A stretch of 64,000 nt of DNA, from contig NZ_ATVA01000011.1 in the NCBI RefSeq assembly GCF_000420485.1, positions 124,001 through 188,000 on the forward strand, in the 5' to 3' direction. The notes under the pieces were generated by a model. The model saw only the letters and a program-made list of their open reading frames with translations. It did not search any database and had not been told where the DNA came from. Below, piece by piece: positions 52,069-60,117 of the stretch (position 1 is its first letter; every line of letters begins with the position of its first letter). The translations under genes and the position numbers were made by a program. The stretch comes from Paucidesulfovibrio longus DSM 6739. GTDB taxonomy: Bacteria > Desulfobacterota > Desulfovibrionia > Desulfovibrionales > Desulfovibrionaceae.

Positions 52069-52428
52069 ATGAACGATTCTTGCGAACTGGATGAACTCAT
52101 TCTGGTGATGAAGGCGCTGGCCGACCCCGGACGGGTGCTCATGCTCAAGCTCATGGAAGAGCGGGCGCTTTGCGTCTGCGAGCTTCGGCATTGTCTGGAA
52201 CTGGCCCAGCCAACGGTCTCGCGGCATCTCAAGGTGCTGGAGCAGGCCGGACTGGTGGAACGGCGAAGAGACGGCCAGTGGGTAGAATATTCCCTGGCGG
52301 AGCAGGCTCCCGTCTTCGCCGCGACCATGCTTGCCGAACTGCGCGGCTGGCTGGCCGGGGATGTCCGCCTGGAGAGGATGCGCGAGATGCTCCAAGGCGT
52401 GGACAGGGCCACGGTCTGCGCAAGCTAG
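52069..52428 (+). CDS. arsR: ArsR-type arsenic repressor
   Basis: A 119-residue winged-helix repressor. The arsenite site is [12 protein letters not shown] (C-x-C plus a further C), placed at the start of the DNA-recognition helix as in E. coli-type ArsR; the recognition helix is [16 protein letters not shown]. Binding of arsenite releases it from DNA. AAAAGGG precedes the ATG; the ORF is open further upstream without family similarity. It is the first gene of the ars operon. Confidence 0.93.
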   Translation: MNDSCELDELILVMKALADPGRVLMLKLMEERALCVCELRHCLELAQPTVSRHLKVLEQAGLVERRRDGQWVEYSLAEQAPVFAATMLAELRGWLAGDVRLERMREMLQGVDRATVCAS

Positions 52429-52546
52429 CGCGGAAGCGCGGGCACGAGCGGTCGATCATGGGAAAGAAGGGGAGCACGGTTCAAACCGCGATCCCCATGC
52501 GGCAGATCTCGAAATCCCGCCCGCAAGGGCGAATCGGAGGAGTGCG

Positions 52547-53635
52547 ATGAAATCGGCGGCCAAGCGGCTTTCCTTTCTGGATCGTTACCTGACCCTGTGG
52601 ATATTTCTGGCCATGGCCGTCGGGGTGCTCGGCGGCTGGCTTTATCCGGGCATCAAGGGCGTGGTCAACGCCTTCAGCGTGGGCACCACCAACGTGCCCA
52701 TCGCCCTGGGGCTGATCCTGATGATGTATCCGCCCCTGGCCAAGGTCAAATACGAGCGCCTGCACCTCGTGTTCCGCGATGTGCGCGTGCTGGGGCTTTC
52801 CCTGGTGCAGAACTGGGTCATCGGCCCGATACTGATGTTCGGGCTGGCCGTGACGTTTCTTTCCGGCCAGCACGAATACATGGTCGGCCTGATCCTCATC
52901 GGTCTGGCCCGCTGCATCGCCATGGTCATCGTCTGGAACGACCTGGCCGAAGGCGACCGCGAATACTGCGCCGGCCTCGTGGCCTTCAATTCCATCTTTC
53001 AGGTGCTTTGTTTCTCCATCTATGCCTGGTTCTTCATCACGGTGCTGCCGCCCCTTCTGGGGCTTGAGGGGGCCGTGGTGGAAATCTCCATGGGACAGAT
53101 CGCCGAGAGCGTATTCATATATCTGGGTATACCGTTCCTGGCGGGAATGTTCACTCGTTTCGCCGGGGTGCGGCTCAAGGGCGAGGAATGGTACGAAGAG
53201 AAGCTGTTGCCGATGATCTCGCCCCTGACCCTCGTGTTCCTGCTCTTCACCATCCTGGTCATGTTTTCCCTCAAGGGCGAATACATCGTCGAGCTGCCGT
53301 TCGACGTGGTGCGCATCGCCGTGCCGCTGTGCATCTATTTCCTGGTGATGTTCCTGGCCTCCTTCTTTCTCTCCCTCAAGGCCGGGGCCAATTACGAGCA
53401 GTCCGCGACCTTGAGCTTCACGGCCGCGTCCAACAACTTCGAGCTGGCCATCGCCGTGGCCATCGCCGTTTTCGGCATCGACTCCGGGGAGGCCTTTGCC
53501 GCAGTCATCGGTCCGCTGGTGGAGGTTCCGGTGCTCATCGCCCTGGTCAACGTGGCGCTCTGGATTCGGCGTCGCTTCTACCCGTATGAGGTCGCCGCGC
53601 CGTCCGGCGTCTGCCACGTCAGCTGCAAACCCTAG
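52547..53635 (+). CDS. acr3: Arsenite efflux permease Acr3
   Basis: A 362-residue inner-membrane transporter of the ACR3 (BART superfamily) class with ten helices. The essential cysteine lies in [29 protein letters not shown] is the conserved second-half segment, and the opening [15 protein letters not shown] is typical. GGAGG lies six bases before the ATG. It exports arsenite produced by the reductases encoded next to it. Confidence 0.95.
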   Translation: MKSAAKRLSFLDRYLTLWIFLAMAVGVLGGWLYPGIKGVVNAFSVGTTNVPIALGLILMMYPPLAKVKYERLHLVFRDVRVLGLSLVQNWVIGPILMFGLAVTFLSGQHEYMVGLILIGLARCIAMVIVWNDLAEGDREYCAGLVAFNSIFQVLCFSIYAWFFITVLPPLLGLEGAVVEISMGQIAESVFIYLGIPFLAGMFTRFAGVRLKGEEWYEEKLLPMISPLTLVFLLFTILVMFSLKGEYIVELPFDVVRIAVPLCIYFLVMFLASFFLSLKAGANYEQSATLSFTAASNNFELAIAVAIAVFGIDSGEAFAAVIGPLVEVPVLIALVNVALWIRRRFYPYEVAAPSGVCHVSCKP

Positions 53636-53643
53636 GAGGAGAG

Positions 53644-54096
53644 ATGGACAAGACCCGCGTGCTCTTCATCTGCAACCACAATAGTGGCCGCAGCCAAATG
53701 GCCGAAGCGTTTCTCAAGGAATTTGGCGGAGAAGATTTTGAAGTGGAAAGCGCCGGACTGGAACCCACCAGCGTGAATCCTCTGGTGGTCGAGGTGATGC
53801 GTGAAATCGGCATTGACCTTTCCGGCAAGAGAACCCAGTCCGTGTTTGACCTCTACCGGATGGGGCGGCTCTACGATTACGTTATCACCGTTTGCGACGA
53901 CGCGGACGAAGCCAAGTGCCCCATTTTCCCAGGTGTGGCCCAGCGTTGGCACTGGCCGTTTCCCGATCCGGCCGCTGCCGAGGGAACCCATGAGGAAAAA
54001 CTAGAACATATCCGCGCCATTCGTGACCAGATCAAGGCCAGAATCGTGCGGCCGCACGATTTGCCATTTCGCGTGGACAGCCCGTTTCAGGAGTAA
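53644..54096 (+). CDS. arsC: Arsenate reductase, thioredoxin-coupled type (first copy)
   Basis: A 150-residue protein with the low-molecular-weight phosphatase fold. The loop CNHNSGRSQMAE (C-x5-R) opens the chain; a second cysteine pair is in CDDADEAKCPIFPG, eight positions apart, one more than in the S. aureus enzyme. It reduces arsenate to arsenite for export by Acr3. GAGGAG lies before the ATG. The tail of about 20 residues is longer than in the second copy. Confidence 0.88.
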   Translation: MDKTRVLFICNHNSGRSQMAEAFLKEFGGEDFEVESAGLEPTSVNPLVVEVMREIGIDLSGKRTQSVFDLYRMGRLYDYVITVCDDADEAKCPIFPGVAQRWHWPFPDPAAAEGTHEEKLEHIRAIRDQIKARIVRPHDLPFRVDSPFQE

Positions 54097-54102
54097 GATA
54101 CC

Positions 54103-54534
54103 ATGACCGAACCGATCCGGATTCTCTTTCTCTGCACCGGCAACTCCTGCCGGAGCCAGATGGCCGAAGGATTCGCCAAGGCGCTGAAGCCCGGCGTCAT
54201 CGAAGCCTGGTCCGCCGGCGTGGAGACGCACGGCCTGAACCCGCGCGCCGTGGCCGTGATGGCCGAGGCGGGCGTGGACATTTCCGGCCACGCCTCCAAG
54301 CTCGTGGACGACCTGCCCGATCTGGAATTCGATTACGTGATCACCCTTTGCGGGCATGCCAGCGAGAACTGTCCGTTCTTCCCCGGCAAGGTCAAACGCC
54401 TGCACGTGGGGTTCGACGATCCTCCGGCACTGGCAAAGGACGCGGCCAGCGAGGACGAAGCCCTGGCCCACTATCGCCGCGTGCGCGACGAGATCCGTGA
54501 TTGGATTCAAGGCATGCCGGAGAACCTGAAATAA
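54103..54534 (+). CDS. arsC: Arsenate reductase, thioredoxin-coupled type (second copy)
   Basis: A 143-residue low-molecular-weight phosphatase-fold reductase with CTGNSCRSQMAE and CGHASENCPFFPG; the cysteine pair is seven positions apart, exactly as in S. aureus ArsC. It begins six bases after the first copy. The two are about one third identical by eye and therefore old duplicates or separate acquisitions, not a recent duplication. Confidence 0.9.
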   Translation: MTEPIRILFLCTGNSCRSQMAEGFAKALKPGVIEAWSAGVETHGLNPRAVAVMAEAGVDISGHASKLVDDLPDLEFDYVITLCGHASENCPFFPGKVKRLHVGFDDPPALAKDAASEDEALAHYRRVRDEIRDWIQGMPENLK

Positions 54535-54632
54535 AAGAGAATCGATTGATTAGGCTGCTCGGAGAAAGGGCGAAACTCTTTGCAGGATTCCCCCTTCCCC
54601 CGAAACCCTTCTCTCTTCAGAACCGTTTACCT

Positions 54633-54657
54633 GTCAGCGTCGCTTTGCGACGCTGAC
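54633..54657 (+). repeat. Hairpin left of repeat copy 2
   Basis: GTCAGCGTCGC pairs perfectly with GCGACGCTGAC around TTT. It occupies the place of the hairpin at 36528-36551 in copy 1, with different sequence and shorter spacing (24 bases against 59) to the core repeat. Confidence 0.7.
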
Positions 54658-54681
54658 CAGATTCCGTTTCCGTAGATAAAC

Positions 54682-54764
54682 GCTGCGCGGGCCGGATGCG
54701 AAGCATCGGCCCGCGCAGCCAAAAGGGGTTCCAAGGGGCCGCGGGCCCCTTGGCCGCCGGAGGC
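54682..54764 (+). repeat. Dispersed palindromic repeat, copy 2
   Basis: The second 83-base copy of the element at 36611-36693, same orientation, between the convergent arsC and polA genes. Its first hairpin starts GCTGCGCGGG against GCGGTGCGGG in copy 1, with matching changes on the other arm. The last 43 bases are identical in both copies. Confidence 0.85.
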
Positions 54765-54784
54765 ATGTTTTTTTCGTCCCCGCC

Positions 54785-57481
54785 CTAATGCGCCTCGGCC
54801 CAGTTCAGGCCGATCCCCATGTCCACCTTGAGCGGCACGCGCAGCTCGACCACGTTCTGCATGACCTCGGCAAGACGCTCGCCTGCCTTGCCGGCAGCGG
54901 CTTCGGGCGCTTCGAGCAGCAGTTCGTCGTGCACCTGGAGCAGCAATACGGCGTCCAGATCCTGGAGCGCCTGGTCCCTTGAGGCGGCGAGCATGGCCAG
55001 CTTGATCACGTCGGCGGCCGAGCCTTGGATCACGGTGTTCACTGCCTGGCGCTTGGCCTGGGATTCGACCTGCTGGTTCCGGGAATGGAGGCCGGGCAGA
55101 AGGCGTCGGCGACCGGCCAGTGTGGTGACGAAGCCGTGCGCGGCGGCGTCTTCCACGATGGTGTCGTAGAAGGCCTTGAGCGTGGAGAGGCGCTCGAAGT
55201 AGCGTTCGATGAAGCCTTTGGCGTCGTTCAGCGTGACCTTCAGCTCGCGGGCGAGGCGCTGGGGGCCCATGCCGTAGATGAGACCGAAGTTGATGGTCTT
55301 GGCCGAGCGGCGCTCCTCGCTGGTGACGGCTTGCGGCGAGTCTTTGTCGAAGAGCAGCGCGGCCGTGCGCGAGTGAATGTCCTCGTCGTGGGCGAACGCG
55401 TTGAGCAGGGCAGGGTCTTTGGAAAAATGCGCGAGCACGCGCAGCTCGATCTGCGAGTAGTCGGCGGCGGCCAGGAGCTTGCCGGGCGCGGCAGTGAAGC
55501 AGGCGCGCATGCGCTTGCCCTGGGGGCCGCGAATGGGGATGTTCTGAAGGTTCGGCCCGGAGCTGGAGAGGCGTCCGGTGGCCGTGGCGCTGAGGTTGAA
55601 GTGGGTGTGCAGCCGCCCGTTTTCGTCCACCAGCTTCGGCAGCGGTTCGAGGTAGGTGGAGCGGAGTTTTTCGAGCATGCGGAACTGGAGCAGGGCCTCC
55701 ACGATGGGGTGGGTGTCCCTGATTTTCTCCAGAACCTGGTTGGCCGTGGAAGGCGCGCCGCCCGGGGTCTTGCCCGCGGGCTTGAGTCCGAGCTTGTCGA
55801 AGAGCACCCCCGCGACCTGCTGACTGGAGCGGATATTGAAATCCTCGTCCGCAAGCTTGTGGATTTCGCTGGTCAGGTTTTCGATTTCGCCTTGCACTTC
55901 ATCGAGAAAATCGCCGAAGGCCTGCTGGTCGAGCCGAATGCCTGCCCGCTCCATGCCGGTCAGCACCGGGAGGAGGGGGAGTTCCATTTCCCGCATCAAT
56001 TCGTCGAGGTTCGCGTTTTTCAGGCGCGGGGCCAGTCGTTCCATGCAGACCAGGGCGGCCTGAGCGTGGGCGTCCGGATGAAGGTTCGCCGGTTCGGGCG
56101 CGTCGGGCTGGTCCGGGTCGGGCTGGAAAATGCTCTGGTGCAGGCGCTCCCAGGAGTAATTGCGCTCTTCCGGATCGAGCAGATAGGCGGCGAGTCCGAG
56201 ATCGAACCATTTTTCCAGGGGCAGCGCTTCCCAGGCGGGGGCGGCGCGCAGCAGGCTTTGCACGTCGGGCGTGGCCACGGTTGCGGCCTTGGCGAGGCTC
56301 TCGACGAGTTCGGGCAGAGGGCCGGTGTACTTCTGTTCCTCGCCGGGGCCGCCGGATTCCTGAACGGCGATGCGGATGCCCTTGTCGCGGACCACGAGCC
56401 CGATGGTCTTGCCCGCGCAGTCGGGCAGGTCGGCGGGAGCTTCCAGGAGGCCGGGCTCCAGGGGCGGGCCAGACGGCGCGGGGATCGGCGCAGCGCCGAA
56501 AAGGCTGGCCTGGGCTTGTGCTTCGGATTTGCCCGTCTGCCTGCCCTTGGGGGCCGCTGGTTTTCCTGACGCGGCAGCGGCTTCCGCGTCCTTGGGCAGC
56601 ATGGAGAACAATTCATTCAGCAGGGAGCGGAATTCGTAGGTGCGCAGGAATTCGCCCAGGCCGGAGGCTTCCAGGGGCCGGACCTGGAGCTGGTCCAGGG
56701 CGGCGTCCTCGCAGCAGTCCGTGCGCATGCGCGTCAGCTCGCGGTAGAGGAAGGTGTTCTCCAGGTGTTCGGCGACCTTGGCCCGCAGCTTTTCAGGCAG
56801 GCGCTCCAGCCCGCCGTCGCGAAGTTCTTCCAGGTTGGCGGCCTCGGCCATGATCTTTTCGGCGGTCTTGGGGCCGACGCCGGGAATGCCGGGAATGTTG
56901 TCCGAGGTGTCGCCGGTGAGGGCCTGGAAATCGGGCCATTGGGCCGGGGTCAGGCCGGTTTCCTTGGTGAAGTCTTCCAGGGTGGTCAGCTTTTCGCTTT
57001 TTCCCGCCGGATCCCAGAGCACCACGCGCGTATCGATGCACTGCTTGAGGTCTTTGTCCGAGCCGACGATGACCACGGGGCGCTCGTGCTTGTGGCGCGC
57101 GGCCAGGGAGGCGATGCAGTCGTCGGCCTCCACTCCTTCGGAAACGATGAGATGCAGGCCCATGAGCTGGACCGCCTCGCGCAGCGGCTCGATCTGGGCG
57201 GCGAGGTCTTCGGGCATGCGCGGCCTTTGGGCCTTGTACTGGTCGAACATTTCATGCCGGAAGGTGGGGCCTTTGCCGTCCATGAAGAAGCCGAGATATT
57301 TTGGTTTTTCGTCGCGCAGAATCCGCAGAAGGATGCGCAGGACGATGAAGATGGCGTTGGTGGGGAAGCCGTCGGACCGTTTCAGGTCGGGGTAGGCGTA
57401 GAATCCCCGGTAGAGGAAGCTGGTTCCGTCAACGAGATAGAGGGGTTCTGCCGACTCGGTAAAGCGTTCTTTGATGCTCAT
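54785..57481 (-). CDS. polA: DNA polymerase I
   Basis: A 898-residue polymerase used in repair and Okazaki fragment processing. The 5' nuclease (residues 1-300) has DGTSFLYRGFYAYP and EADDCIASLA with VGPKTAEKI; the polymerase part (from about 500) has motif A ADYSQIELRVLAHFS, motif B RSAKTINFGLIYGMG and motif C QVHDELLLEAP. The middle domain (about 350-490) lacks the DxE motif of an active 3'-5' exonuclease: the expected site reads IGLVVRDKG, so proofreading is probably lost. It starts a minus-strand run that may extend from cbiR. Confidence 0.96.
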   Translation of the reverse strand: MSIKERFTESAEPLYLVDGTSFLYRGFYAYPDLKRSDGFPTNAIFIVLRILLRILRDEKPKYLGFFMDGKGPTFRHEMFDQYKAQRPRMPEDLAAQIEPLREAVQLMGLHLIVSEGVEADDCIASLAARHKHERPVVIVGSDKDLKQCIDTRVVLWDPAGKSEKLTTLEDFTKETGLTPAQWPDFQALTGDTSDNIPGIPGVGPKTAEKIMAEAANLEELRDGGLERLPEKLRAKVAEHLENTFLYRELTRMRTDCCEDAALDQLQVRPLEASGLGEFLRTYEFRSLLNELFSMLPKDAEAAAASGKPAAPKGRQTGKSEAQAQASLFGAAPIPAPSGPPLEPGLLEAPADLPDCAGKTIGLVVRDKGIRIAVQESGGPGEEQKYTGPLPELVESLAKAATVATPDVQSLLRAAPAWEALPLEKWFDLGLAAYLLDPEERNYSWERLHQSIFQPDPDQPDAPEPANLHPDAHAQAALVCMERLAPRLKNANLDELMREMELPLLPVLTGMERAGIRLDQQAFGDFLDEVQGEIENLTSEIHKLADEDFNIRSSQQVAGVLFDKLGLKPAGKTPGGAPSTANQVLEKIRDTHPIVEALLQFRMLEKLRSTYLEPLPKLVDENGRLHTHFNLSATATGRLSSSGPNLQNIPIRGPQGKRMRACFTAAPGKLLAAADYSQIELRVLAHFSKDPALLNAFAHDEDIHSRTAALLFDKDSPQAVTSEERRSAKTINFGLIYGMGPQRLARELKVTLNDAKGFIERYFERLSTLKAFYDTIVEDAAAHGFVTTLAGRRRLLPGLHSRNQQVESQAKRQAVNTVIQGSAADVIKLAMLAASRDQALQDLDAVLLLQVHDELLLEAPEAAAGKAGERLAEVMQNVVELRVPLKVDMGIGLNWAEAH

Positions 57482-57519
57482 GCCGCAAGGTAGCCCGAGC
57501 GCGGCGGGGAGGCAAGAGG

Positions 57520-58518
57520 CTAGAGCCGCTTGAACATCTTGCGCTTGCCCTGGCCCAGCTTCTTGAGCATGAACATTTCCGGGTCTTCGTTCTTGAGCGC
57601 TTCCAGGGGCACTTCGCCGCGCGCGGCGCCTTTGTGTCCGCCGGCGGAGCCGAGGTCGCCGAGCATCTGGGCCGCGAACTTGCCCATGTCGCGGCGGATT
57701 CCGTCGCCCCGGAAGATGCCCACGAGCTTGTCTTCGGCGATGCCGGAGATGACGACCCAGGACGCGCCGTGCACGCGGGTGAAGAAGTCCGCGACGATGA
57801 CGAGGATGTCGGCGTTTTCGACCTTGCCCATGTGGGCGAAGAGACCGCCTGTGCCCACGCGCCGGAGGTTGTAGAAGGCGCGGGAGAAGAAGCGCAGCCA
57901 GTCGAGATGGAACTCGCTGCGGGAGATGCGGTTGATCAGCGAGGGATCGGAGAATTTCGAGAGATATTTGAAGGCGGCCACGTCCGCGTCGATGAATTCG
58001 CGTTCCCAGTCGCTGGTGTCGGTCTTGATGCCGTACATCAGGGCGCTGGCCAGGAGCTTGGCCGGGCGGATCTTCAGGTTGTAGAGATATTCGGTCAGCA
58101 TGGTGCAGGTCGCGCCGTATTTGGGGCGCAGGTCCGTGTACGCGGCGTCCACGGGCTTGTCCTTGAAGACCGGGTGGTGGTCGATGACCAGGGTGAACTT
58201 GTAGTCGTCGAAAGCGGGGTGGTGGTGCGGCTGGGAATCGATGAGCGCGAATTTGTCGTACTGGGCTGCGAGATTGGGGATGATCTTGCGCGTTGGGATG
58301 CGCAGATATCGTATCATGGCCAGGTTGTCGGGACGCTTGATCTCGTTGATCTGGCCGATGGCCACGTCCTGAACCCGTCGGGTCATGATGCGCTTCAGCG
58401 CCATGGCCGATCCCAGGGCGTCCGGGTCGGCGTTGATGACGATGAGCCAGCGCTCGTCCTTGTTGAAAAGGGCCAGCATTTTTTCTAGCTGTTCGTCGAG
58501 TTGTCGAAATAAGGCCAT
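57520..58518 (-). CDS. DHH family phosphoesterase (NrnA-like)
   Basis: A 332-residue DHH/DHHA1 protein. The metal-binding motifs are INADPDALGSA, LIDSQPHHH and VIDHHPVF; the C-terminal DHHA1 domain ends with GSAGGHKGAARGEV. The family includes nanoRNases and pAp phosphatases that clear short RNAs or 3'-phosphoadenosine phosphate, both relevant to a sulfate reducer, but the exact substrate is not certain. It starts two bases after cobU and lies just upstream of polA. Confidence 0.9.
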   Translation of the reverse strand: MALFRQLDEQLEKMLALFNKDERWLIVINADPDALGSAMALKRIMTRRVQDVAIGQINEIKRPDNLAMIRYLRIPTRKIIPNLAAQYDKFALIDSQPHHHPAFDDYKFTLVIDHHPVFKDKPVDAAYTDLRPKYGATCTMLTEYLYNLKIRPAKLLASALMYGIKTDTSDWEREFIDADVAAFKYLSKFSDPSLINRISRSEFHLDWLRFFSRAFYNLRRVGTGGLFAHMGKVENADILVIVADFFTRVHGASWVVISGIAEDKLVGIFRGDGIRRDMGKFAAQMLGDLGSAGGHKGAARGEVPLEALKNEDPEMFMLKKLGQGKRKMFKRL

Positions 58519-58519
58519 G

Positions 58520-59029
58520 TTATCCCTTCTTCAGCGTCAGAGGCAGGCCCGCGCAGACCAGAAAAACCTGGTCCGCAAGGCGGGCGACGGCCTGATTGAG
58601 CCTGCCCAGCCGCCGGACAAAAAATCTGGCCTCTCTGCCTGCGGGCAGAGGGCCGAGGCCGATTTCGCACGAAACCAGGATCAGGTCCGGACCTTGCCAG
58701 ACCCGCAGCACGTCCAGCAACCGCTCGACAGGCTGGTCTTCCGACTCGTCCGGGATACAGGAAAAGAGCCAGAAGTCAAGGCTGTCGATCAATACCGCTC
58801 CGTATCCCTTTGTAATGGTTCCCAGGATATCTGGCAAGTCGGGTCCGGATTCGAGCACGGGAAGCGCGGGCCCCCGGTCCTGCTTGTGGTCCAGGATCTG
58901 ACGGCGGAAATCCAGGTCCATGGCCTTGCCCGTGGCCACGAAAAGGCACGGTTCCGGCGATTCTTCGAGCAGGTCGAGAGCGAAGGCGGATTTGCCCGAC
59001 TTGTTGCCGCCGAGAACCAGCGAGATCAT
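58520..59029 (-). CDS. cobU: Adenosylcobinamide kinase/guanylyltransferase CobU
   Basis: A 169-residue bifunctional enzyme of the lower-ligand assembly of vitamin B12-type cobamides. The P-loop is LVLGGNKSGKS; DLDFRRQILDHKQDR carries the guanylylation region and EIGLGPLPAGREARFFVRRLG with LNQAVARLAD is the C-terminal signature. It overlaps the start of... the gene before it on this strand, cbiR, by four bases, which matches a cobamide salvage function. Confidence 0.9.
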   Translation of the reverse strand: MISLVLGGNKSGKSAFALDLLEESPEPCLFVATGKAMDLDFRRQILDHKQDRGPALPVLESGPDLPDILGTITKGYGAVLIDSLDFWLFSCIPDESEDQPVERLLDVLRVWQGPDLILVSCEIGLGPLPAGREARFFVRRLGRLNQAVARLADQVFLVCAGLPLTLKKG

Positions 59030-59913
59030 GCCTGCGTCCCGGCTCCGGGGGCGAGCGCCAGTAGCGTTTGCAGCGAGGAGCGGAAGCCTTCCACGTCGAA
59101 GACTTCGAGCACGACGGTGGCGCCGGGGCGCAGCGCGCTGAGCATGGATCCCAGCAGCAGGCGTCCCGTGTCGTCCAGTTCCGACAGGGGCAGGTGGCGT
59201 CCGGGCCGGGTCGGGTCCGGCGCGCTGAGGTGGAGCATGTCCACCCGCTCGCCCAGGCCCGGCAGAGCCAGCATCTGATATTGGCGGTAGAGCAGGATGT
59301 GGCCCAGGTCCACGCAGGCGCCGAAACCGCTTTCCAGCACTTCGGGCCAGATTTCCGTGAGATCGCAGCCCTGGACGTTTTCGAGCAGCACCTTGCGCGG
59401 TTCGATGCCTGCCGCGGCGAAACGCCCGGCGAGCATGCGCAGCGGAATTCCTTCCGGCGGGGGATGGAGCACGTAGCGCCGCGGACTCAGGCGATCCGCG
59501 CGGGCCAGCAGCCGCTCCAGCATGCGCCAGGCCTTTTCCAGGCCCTGTTCCCAGGGCAGGTCCAGGGGCAGATGGGCGTGAAAGGTCAGGGGCGCGGGGC
59601 GGGCTTCGGTTTCTTCCGCGTCCTTGCCCATGTCCACGCCCATGTCTTCGCCCGTGTCCTCATCTTCGGCCAACTCCTGCGGCAGGAGCCAGGGCGGCGT
59701 CAGTTCCTCCGCAGTGTAGGCGAGGCAGGGCTCGGTTTCCAGAAACATGAGCGCGACCTCGTCCACGGAGCCTTGCAGGTGCTCCGCGATCCATGCGCAG
59801 TTTTCCGACACAGTGCCGGGCAAAAGCCAGCTCGGAGCCGCGATTCGAAAGGGAAAGTTCTGCCGCTCCGCAGAGCAGGCGCTTTGATTTACGTGCGTAT
59901 CGTTTTTGGGCAT
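59026..59913 (-). CDS. cbiR: Cobamide remodelling phosphodiesterase CbiR-like
   Basis: A 295-residue TIM-barrel (AP-endonuclease-2 fold) protein. Barrel strands with metal or substrate residues are seen in PLTFHAHLPLDLPW, YVLHPPPEG, VLLENVQGCDLT, ACVDLGHILLY, MLHLSAPDP and VVLEVFDVEGF. CbiR removes the lower ligand of foreign cobamides so that CobU can build a preferred one; overlap with cobU by four bases supports this. Residues around 85-110 form an acidic insert (EDEDTGEDMGVDMGKDAEE). The start is uncertain: a GTG 45 bases upstream is possible. Confidence 0.82.
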   Translation of the reverse strand: MPKNDTHVNQSACSAERQNFPFRIAAPSWLLPGTVSENCAWIAEHLQGSVDEVALMFLETEPCLAYTAEELTPPWLLPQELAEDEDTGEDMGVDMGKDAEETEARPAPLTFHAHLPLDLPWEQGLEKAWRMLERLLARADRLSPRRYVLHPPPEGIPLRMLAGRFAAAGIEPRKVLLENVQGCDLTEIWPEVLESGFGACVDLGHILLYRQYQMLALPGLGERVDMLHLSAPDPTRPGRHLPLSELDDTGRLLLGSMLSALRPGATVVLEVFDVEGFRSSLQTLLALAPGAGTQA

Positions 59914-59961
59914 GGCGTATGCATTTTGTTTTGCAGGAGAGGGATCATCAGGAGGCACGAG

Positions 59962-60117
59962 ATGACAAGCCTACGGGATCGAATGCAGCATGTCCTCAAT
60001 CCCCTGCATCTGTTTTGCAGACTGCGCCGAGCGGGCATGGCCGAAGAACCGGCCCGGCTGCTCTGCGCCATCTGGGAAAGGGGCTTTTACCGATTTTTGC
60101 TTTCGCGGTCAGTCTAG
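59962..60117 (+). CDS. Small basic protein with strong ribosome binding site
   Basis: A 51-residue protein beginning MTSLRDRMQHVLNPLHLFC and ending YRFLLSRSV, rich in R, L and H, with two short helical segments (MQHVLNPLHLFCRLRRAG and ARLLCAIWERGFYRF). GGAGG lies six bases before the ATG, far better than for most nearby starts. It is divergent from cbiR and its last nine bases overlap the end of the helicase gene. Family not recognised. Confidence 0.6.
   Translation: MTSLRDRMQHVLNPLHLFCRLRRAGMAEEPARLLCAIWERGFYRFLLSRSV

Noticed and set aside
51774-52412. 212-codon frame opposite arsR
   Set aside because: Shadow of arsR and its leader; S/R-rich translation without domain features.
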